Assembly: GCA_030154385.1 (NCBI GenBank)
Contig: JASKJZ010000054.1
Coordinates: 1 to 10,327, forward strand
DNA: 10,327 nt
DNA from: Clostridiales bacterium
GTDB taxonomy: Bacteria; Bacillota_A; Clostridia; Lachnospirales; Lachnospiraceae
Reading direction: 5' to 3'
Part shown: piece by piece, positions 6,484-10,327 of the stretch
Layout of the letters: every line of letters starts with the position of its first letter
Numbering within the stretch: the stretch's first letter is position 1
Notes under the pieces: generated by a model
Told to the model about the DNA's origin: nothing
Database searches by the model: none
Seen by the model: the letters and a program-made list of their open reading frames with translations, nothing else
Made by a program: the position numbers and the translations under genes

Positions 6484-7660
6484 TCTTTTGCTCTCCTTTC
6501 ACAAACAGGAGTTTCAACCATTCTCCCTCAAATTTAGCCGATTGTATAACAAAGCTTCGCAGAGTATTCGGAAGTGGGATGTTTCGTTTAAAGTTATGAA
6601 GCTTGATCACCAAATCAGACGTCGATTGGTACAAATCCAGTTCCTCCTTATTGGCATTTGGTAAGTGAACACGCAGTAAATAGCCTTCAGATACTTTCTC
6701 AAAGCATTCTCTTTTTGTAACTGCCTTCGATTCAAAGAGGTCATCCTCCAAGAGTGCATCCCTGCAAATTCGCTCGACCGCTTCCATCCCTTTAACCTCC
6801 TTTTCGTACCAGTTCACCTTGTAAATTGGTATCTCATAGAAGGTAGCCTCCAGTTCTTTTTGATGCTTCTTTTGGATTGATTTCCATTCTTTAAAAAATG
6901 GATTTTCTACTTCCTGCGGAAGGATTCGGTTTACATAAAGTGCATCTACATTAAAATTATAAAGATTCATGTACATATAGTTGCGCTTGGTTTCTTCGAC
7001 CACCATCTTTTCAGGTATCGCAACCAGCTTTACACTTGTAACCTCCCGATTTTTTAAAAGTTCCTGCAGTTCAAATAGTTGGCAATACAAACGTTCAATA
7101 TCATTCATAGCCTGCTTATTGGGAAGCTCTACCTGGAACAATTGCTTGGAAAGAGGCGAAAGAACTCGCATGGCTACTTTTCCAAGTGGAAACAGCTTTT
7201 CCATATACCAGGATAGAAGTTCTGGAAACTTTAACAGTGCTAATGTCTCGCCGGTTGGCGCACAGTCTACGATAATTCTGGTATATTTTCTTTCCTGATA
7301 GATCTTTTGTATCATTAAAAGTGCAAACAACTCCTCCATGCCAGGAAGCATTTCCAGATCAACACTGTCTTCGTTTTTTTGTATCCCCATAGAAAGCATG
7401 GATTCAAAGCACCTTGTAACATCCCCAAACTCTTCCTTTCGGATATGCGTCGGATCTATCTCATATACGTCCAGCGCCTCGTTAATCGGGGTAATCTCCT
7501 TTCCAAGCGTCTGTTCAAAAACATCTCCTAAATTATGCGCCATATCCGTGCTGACCAGTAGAGTCTTTACTCCCTCCTTTGCACTTTTTACCGCATGAGC
7601 ACAGGCGATGCTTGTCTTACCAACTCCGCCCTTACCTGTAAAAATAAGAATTCGATTCAT
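6473..7660 (-). CDS. ArsA/Get3-type ATPase, first of the pair
   Basis: A 395-residue ATPase, clear paralogue of the gene ending at 5095. Walker A is GKGGVGKT (9-16), switch I is STDMAHNLGD with D39, and switch II is DCAPTGETL (132-140). Shared blocks with the paralogue include LLKFPELLS, the region IPEKMVVEETKRNYMYMNLY (215-234) followed by NVDALYVNR, and a C-terminal HSP20-like domain from about 326 containing LPNANKEELDLY. The middle of the protein, which in Get3 forms the helical client-binding part, differs more between the two copies, so they may have separate clients. The ribosome site is AAGGAAAGGATGG upstream of the ATG at 7660. The gene starts 90 bases after marR; no strong promoter was found in that gap, so it may be read from marR or from a weak activated promoter. 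Metal-binding cysteine pairs are absent. Confidence 0.9.
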   Translation of the reverse strand: MNRILIFTGKGGVGKTSIACAHAVKSAKEGVKTLLVSTDMAHNLGDVFEQTLGKEITPINEALDVYEIDPTHIRKEEFGDVTRCFESMLSMGIQKNEDSVDLEMLPGMEELFALLMIQKIYQERKYTRIIVDCAPTGETLALLKFPELLSWYMEKLFPLGKVAMRVLSPLSKQLFQVELPNKQAMNDIERLYCQLFELQELLKNREVTSVKLVAIPEKMVVEETKRNYMYMNLYNFNVDALYVNRILPQEVENPFFKEWKSIQKKHQKELEATFYEIPIYKVNWYEKEVKGMEAVERICRDALLEDDLFESKAVTKRECFEKVSEGYLLRVHLPNANKEELDLYQSTSDLVIKLHNFKRNIPLPNTLRSFVIQSAKFEGEWLKLLFVKGEQKNES

Positions 7661-7680
7661 TTTTTTACCATCCTTTCCTT

Positions 7681-7728
7681 ATTAGTTCGATTTGTGAATA
7701 TTTCGCGTCTCGAAGTATTAATTCGAGA
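7681..7728. promoter_or_regulatory. MarR-like repeats upstream of the ATPase operon
   Basis: TCTCGAA (7708-7714) and TTCGAGA (7722-7728) form a 7-bp perfect inverted repeat with a 7-base spacer. Overlapping it, ATTAATTCGA (7717-7726) recurs with one change as ATTAGTTCGA at 7681-7690. The reverse complement of the first, TCGAATTAAT, also occurs at 8259-8268 in the marR promoter region. The shared element between marR and the ATPase operon suggests a common binding protein, most simply MarR. No convincing -35 and -10 pair was found here. Confidence 0.5.
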
Positions 7729-7748
7729 AAAAGGGCGATTAACAGCCC
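7728..7748 (-). terminator. Weak terminator or attenuator at the end of marR
   Basis: On the minus strand GGGC (7748-7745) and GCCC (7736-7733) form a short GC-only stem with an 8-base loop, followed by five T residues. It starts just after the marR stop codon. A 4-bp stem is short, so partial read-through into the ATPase genes is likely. Confidence 0.35.
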
Positions 7749-7750
7749 GT

Positions 7751-8230
7751 TTACTCAATTTCAATTTTTCGAATCTTCGTTTGTTTTTCCTCTTTTTTTC
7801 CTTCGGCTAACAAAATCTCCATCAGCTTTTCCATGGTTGACATTAACAATTCAATTTGAGCGGAATCAAAAGAGGCAAACAAAAGCGTTCCATAATGGGT
7901 CACCTCAGCAATAATTTTTTGTAATTGCGACCTCCCATATTCTGCTAAACGTATGGTAACAATCCGTTTATCCTCTAAACTTCTCTCTCGCTCCACAAGA
8001 CCCTTTTTCTCCATTCGGCTTATAATACCCGTCGCCGTGTTTAAGGGGACGTTGATTTCCTCTGCAACCTGCGTCATATTGGACTCCCCTTTACGAAATA
8101 AAAACCATAATACAAACAATTCATTTTTCGTACAATCCAACAGCACATTTTTCCAAATATCAGGAGATAAAAGCTCCTTTACGCGGTCAATATAGGAAAA
8201 GATAGATTCCTCTAGTTGATTGATCTGCAT
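7751..8230 (-). CDS. MarR family transcriptional regulator
   Basis: A 159-residue winged-helix regulator of usual MarR length. The helix-turn-helix covers about residues 51-76 (MTQVAEEINVPLNTATGIIS), followed by the wing with the family signature SLEDKRIVTIRL (84-95). N- and C-terminal helices would form the dimer interface; the C-terminus ends in a lysine- and glutamate-rich tail. MarR proteins bind palindromic operators as dimers and usually release DNA on binding small phenolic or other ligands; some sense oxidation. There is one cysteine (C33) near the N-terminus. The start is fixed by AGGAGGT eight bases upstream of the ATG. It has its own promoter inside the end of the MATE gene, covered by a palindrome, and related sequence lies upstream of the ATPase operon, so autoregulation and control of those genes are likely. 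Confidence 0.93.
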   Translation of the reverse strand: MQINQLEESIFSYIDRVKELLSPDIWKNVLLDCTKNELFVLWFLFRKGESNMTQVAEEINVPLNTATGIISRMEKKGLVERERSLEDKRIVTIRLAEYGRSQLQKIIAEVTHYGTLLFASFDSAQIELLMSTMEKLMEILLAEGKKEEKQTKIRKIEIE

Positions 8231-8260
8231 ATTTGTTACCTCCTAAATACTTCTTCTTTC

Positions 8261-8275
8261 GAATTAATTTAATTC
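8261..8275. promoter_or_regulatory. Palindromic operator at the marR promoter
   Basis: GAATTAA (8261-8267) and TTAATTC (8269-8275) form a perfect palindrome around one central base. It overlaps the marR -10 box (8272-8277) and the predicted start site near 8265. The size and position fit a MarR dimer site causing autorepression; binding itself is inferred. Confidence 0.65.
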
Positions 8276-8300
8276 TACTCCCGAACCATCTCGTTGTCAA
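8272..8300 (-). promoter_or_regulatory. marR promoter nested in the MATE gene
   Basis: On the minus strand a perfect TTGACA (8300-8295) and TAGAAT (8277-8272) are separated by 17 bases. The -35 and spacer lie within the last codons of the MATE exporter gene, and the -10 includes its TAG stop codon. This lets marR be transcribed separately from the TetR-MATE unit. Confidence 0.8.
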
Positions 8301-9654
8301 TACTTTTTTCTCGCTGCATTTCGGATAGTCCAGATAAACCAAGTGGTATGGACAATAAAAACGTCAAAACATCTGACACTGGCTGTGTCATACAAATACC
8401 ATTCAAACCAAAGGCTCCCGATAAGATAAATAAAACGGGAATAAAAATGATTCCTTGCCTTGACATCGCGGTAATAGAAGCACGTAAGGTCTTTCTCGTC
8501 GTTTGTAAAAACATATTGACAATAATAACAAAACCTTGAAGTACAAATACATAGCTTTGATAGGTAAGTGCTTTTGCACCAATTTTCATAACCTCCAGAT
8601 CATCCGGTCGAAATACCCGTACAATCGATTCTGCATAGAAAAATCCCAAAACGGATATCACGGCAAGTACACCTGTTGATACCCACACGGAGAACCAGAA
8701 AGCTTTTTTCACACGGTCATATAACGCTGCTCCATAATTGAAGCCACAAACCGGTTGAAATCCTTGTCCAAATCCAATCAAAGCAGATGCTGCAATCATC
8801 GTAACCCGATTTACTACAGAAAAAGCAGCAATCGCGCTATCTCCATAAAATCCTGCCCGTTGATTTAGGTAAATAGCTGCAATGCTCCCAAGCCCTTGCC
8901 GTAGCAAAGAGGGAAGCCCCCCTGCCGCAATTTCTGAATAAGAATGAAGCGTAGGGGTAAACGATGACCACTTTATTTTTACGCCATCGGAACGACGACT
9001 CATAAAGAGGAGCACGGTAAATCCAACCGCCTGTGATATCGCAGTAGCAAGTGCAGCACCACTAATACCTAGATTAAGTCCAAAAATCAAAACAGGATCT
9101 AATATCACATTTAGGATAGCACCGGATGAAATTCCTATCATTCCAAGTCTTGCATTCCCCTGAAATCGCATTTGGTTATTCAAAACCAAGGAACCCATCA
9201 TAAATGGCGTTGCAATTAATATAAATTGAAAATAATTTCTGGCCTCTGGTAAAATCGTTTTCGTTGCCCCAAGGATGGATAATATAGAGTCCATCCAAAA
9301 AAAGCATGGAATAATCAATATAAGTCCAAATAAAATGGCAGAGAAAAAACCCGTTGCTGCCATTTTTTTCGCTTCCGATAAATCCTTTCTTCCAAGTGCT
9401 CTTGAAATAAAATTGCCGGAGCCATGCCCAAAGAAAAAGGAAACCGCTTGTATCAATGCCATATACGAGAAAATGATACCAATTGCCGCCGTCGCCTGCG
9501 TGCTGATGCGTCCAACAAAAAAGGTATCGACCATATTATAAAAGGCACTTACCAGCATACCGATAATCGATGGCAACGCCATACCGCAAATTAACCGCTC
9601 CACTGGTTCTGTTGTCATTTTTTTAAATTTCTCTTGCTGCTTTTCATCACCCAT
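8275..9654 (-). CDS. MATE family efflux transporter
   Basis: A 459-residue membrane protein of the MATE family, the usual length, with about twelve membrane segments in two homologous halves (roughly residues 20-210 and 240-440). Family features include the N-terminal PSIIGMLVSAFYNMVDTFFV (29-48), GRISTQATAAIG, the middle NQMRFQGNARLGM and ILDPVLIFGLNLGISGAALA, and the second-half GFGQGFQPVCGFNYGA. It resembles the MepA-like multidrug branch, which exports cationic drugs in exchange for sodium ions or protons. The actual substrate is unknown. The start at 9654 follows AGGAGG by eight bases. This ribosome site overlaps the stop codon of the TetR gene, so the two are translationally coupled. 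The TetR protein probably represses both. The last codons carry the marR promoter. Confidence 0.95.
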   Translation of the reverse strand: MGDEKQQEKFKKMTTEPVERLICGMALPSIIGMLVSAFYNMVDTFFVGRISTQATAAIGIIFSYMALIQAVSFFFGHGSGNFISRALGRKDLSEAKKMAATGFFSAILFGLILIIPCFFWMDSILSILGATKTILPEARNYFQFILIATPFMMGSLVLNNQMRFQGNARLGMIGISSGAILNVILDPVLIFGLNLGISGAALATAISQAVGFTVLLFMSRRSDGVKIKWSSFTPTLHSYSEIAAGGLPSLLRQGLGSIAAIYLNQRAGFYGDSAIAAFSVVNRVTMIAASALIGFGQGFQPVCGFNYGAALYDRVKKAFWFSVWVSTGVLAVISVLGFFYAESIVRVFRPDDLEVMKIGAKALTYQSYVFVLQGFVIIVNMFLQTTRKTLRASITAMSRQGIIFIPVLFILSGAFGLNGICMTQPVSDVLTFLLSIPLGLSGLSEMQREKSIDNEMVRE

Positions 9655-9666
9655 TGTTTATTCCTC

Positions 9667-10233
9667 CTAATTGCCCTTTCGTTCTAGTCCCAAAAACAAC
9701 TCTTCTACCATCGTGATATAGCTTTTCTTCGCTGGATAGTTGCACTGAAAATATCCTGCCTGTTCTAGCGATACGAAACCATGCATCGAACTACGAAAAA
9801 TACGCGCAAAATGCGTCTGTTCTTCCTTGCTTAGCCGATAGTCATCCAACAAATGATATAATCCCGCAACTAAAATCTTACTCTTTGCCGTTAACTCATC
9901 GTTGTTGATTTCTGGAATCAATAACGTCATCTGATAAAGCTCTGGCTGCTTTTTGGCATACTCCCGGTAAGCCATTGCAACTGCTAATAATGCCTCTTTC
10001 CCACTTTTCCCCTGTGCCGCCTCTTGCAAATTTCCATTAAGCTCTTCAATTACTTTTTCGCCCACCGAAGCAAGAAGAGACGTCACGCCTTCCGTGTGAT
10101 TGTATAAAGAAGAAGTTTTTACTCCAATTTCTTTTGCCAAATTGTGCATAGAGAACGCATGATAACCATGTGCCGCGATGTATTGCATCGCCGCTTCTAC
10201 TAGATATTCCTTTGATAATCCCTTCCGCGGCAT
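9667..10233 (-). CDS. TetR family transcriptional regulator
   Basis: A 188-residue repressor with an N-terminal TetR DNA-binding domain: LSKEYLVEAAMQYIAAHGYH (6-25), then the helix-turn-helix MHNLAKEIGVKTSSLYNHTE (29-48). The all-helical C-terminal part (about 60-188) is the ligand and dimer domain; it resembles the TetR C-terminal type with a conserved RSSMHGFVSLEQAGYF segment near residues 149-164. The start at 10233 is preferred over an upstream in-frame ATG at 10266 because AGGGGGA lies about six bases before it and the protein then begins in the normal MPRKGLS form. The gene is followed after 12 bases by the MATE exporter with overlapping stop and ribosome site. A consensus promoter covered by a long inverted repeat lies upstream, so it likely represses itself and the exporter until a ligand binds. 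Confidence 0.93.
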   Translation of the reverse strand: MPRKGLSKEYLVEAAMQYIAAHGYHAFSMHNLAKEIGVKTSSLYNHTEGVTSLLASVGEKVIEELNGNLQEAAQGKSGKEALLAVAMAYREYAKKQPELYQMTLLIPEINNDELTAKSKILVAGLYHLLDDYRLSKEEQTHFARIFRSSMHGFVSLEQAGYFQCNYPAKKSYITMVEELFLGLERKGN

Positions 10234-10272
10234 AAAATCCCCCTTTCCCATACATATACAACACAAAATCTT

Positions 10273-10307
10273 ACAGTATTCGTTTAATTATTATAAACGA
10301 ATTCTGT
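10273..10307. promoter_or_regulatory. TetR-type operator
   Basis: A nearly perfect inverted repeat: ATTCGTTTA (10278-10286) and TAAACGAAT (10294-10302) around a 7-base spacer, extended after one mismatch by ACAG (10273-10276) and CTGT (10304-10307), with A10273 and C10274 pairing with T10307 and G10306. It covers part of the promoter spacer, the -10 box and the predicted start site, as expected for an autorepressing TetR protein. Recognition by this TetR is inferred from position. Confidence 0.8.
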
Positions 10308-10318
10308 TAGTTTGTCAA
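10290..10318 (-). promoter_or_regulatory. Consensus promoter of the TetR-MATE operon
   Basis: On the minus strand TTGACA (10318-10313) and TATAAT (10295-10290) are both perfect and separated by 17 bases. The predicted start is near 10283, giving a leader of about 50 bases before the ATG at 10233. Such a strong promoter overlaid by an operator is typical of a tightly repressed unit. Confidence 0.9.
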
Positions 10319-10327
10319 TATGAATTT

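Noticed and set aside
6981..7298. Opposite-strand open frames over the ATPase genes, for example 6981-7298 and 5582-5902
   Set aside because: They are antisense to well-supported genes, lack ribosome sites, and have serine- and phenylalanine-rich compositions typical of shadow frames.
5095..7660. Arsenic-resistance operon
   Set aside because: The ATPases lack the metal-binding cysteine arrangement I would expect and no arsB, arsC, arsD or arsR is in the window.
10234..10266. N-terminal extension of the TetR protein
   Set aside because: The added cysteine-rich residues do not fit the family, and AGGGGGA is correctly placed for the ATG at 10233.

Overview
The window looks like chromosomal DNA from a low-GC Gram-positive bacterium of the class Clostridia, possibly Lachnospiraceae. 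The base composition is AT-rich, genes have strong AGGAGG-type ribosome binding sites, and there are several clear sigma-A type promoters. The gene set (short PspC protein, AEC permease, PadR with a DUF2812 protein, CPBP protease, M18 aminopeptidase, MarR and TetR regulators, MATE exporter) fits that group. Lineage is inferred from gene style; no rRNA or tRNA is present.

Layout. On the + strand are a 67-residue PspC-domain protein (46-249), a rho-independent terminator (274-303), and an AEC-type permease (393-1298) with its own promoter and a 5' leader hairpin. A four-gene minus-strand cluster follows, read from 3599 down to 1306: PadR-type repressor, DUF2812 membrane protein, CPBP intramembrane protease, and a soluble protein of unknown function. 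Its promoter lies inside a 22-bp perfect inverted repeat. Divergent to it is an M18 aspartyl/zinc aminopeptidase (3790-5088, + strand).

The right half (10233 down to 5095) is all minus strand. A TetR regulator and a MATE exporter form one unit behind a consensus promoter covered by an inverted repeat. A MarR regulator follows, with its own promoter nested in the 3' end of the MATE gene and a 15-bp palindrome over its -10. Next is a tightly packed three-gene unit: an ArsA/Get3-type ATPase, a 70-residue small protein, and a second ArsA/Get3-type ATPase.

The most interesting part is this ATPase-small protein-ATPase unit. Both ATPases keep the Walker A, switch I and switch II motifs and end in an HSP20-like domain. 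No arsenic-resistance partner gene is present, and I see no CxxC metal site. MarR-like sequence elements recur upstream of both marR and the first ATPase gene, so MarR probably controls the unit. Its role is unknown; a paired client-handling ATPase is one hypothesis. The other three regulators (PadR, MarR, TetR) each have a palindromic site placed on their own promoter, which suggests autoregulation. No mobile elements, CRISPR arrays or RNA genes were seen.
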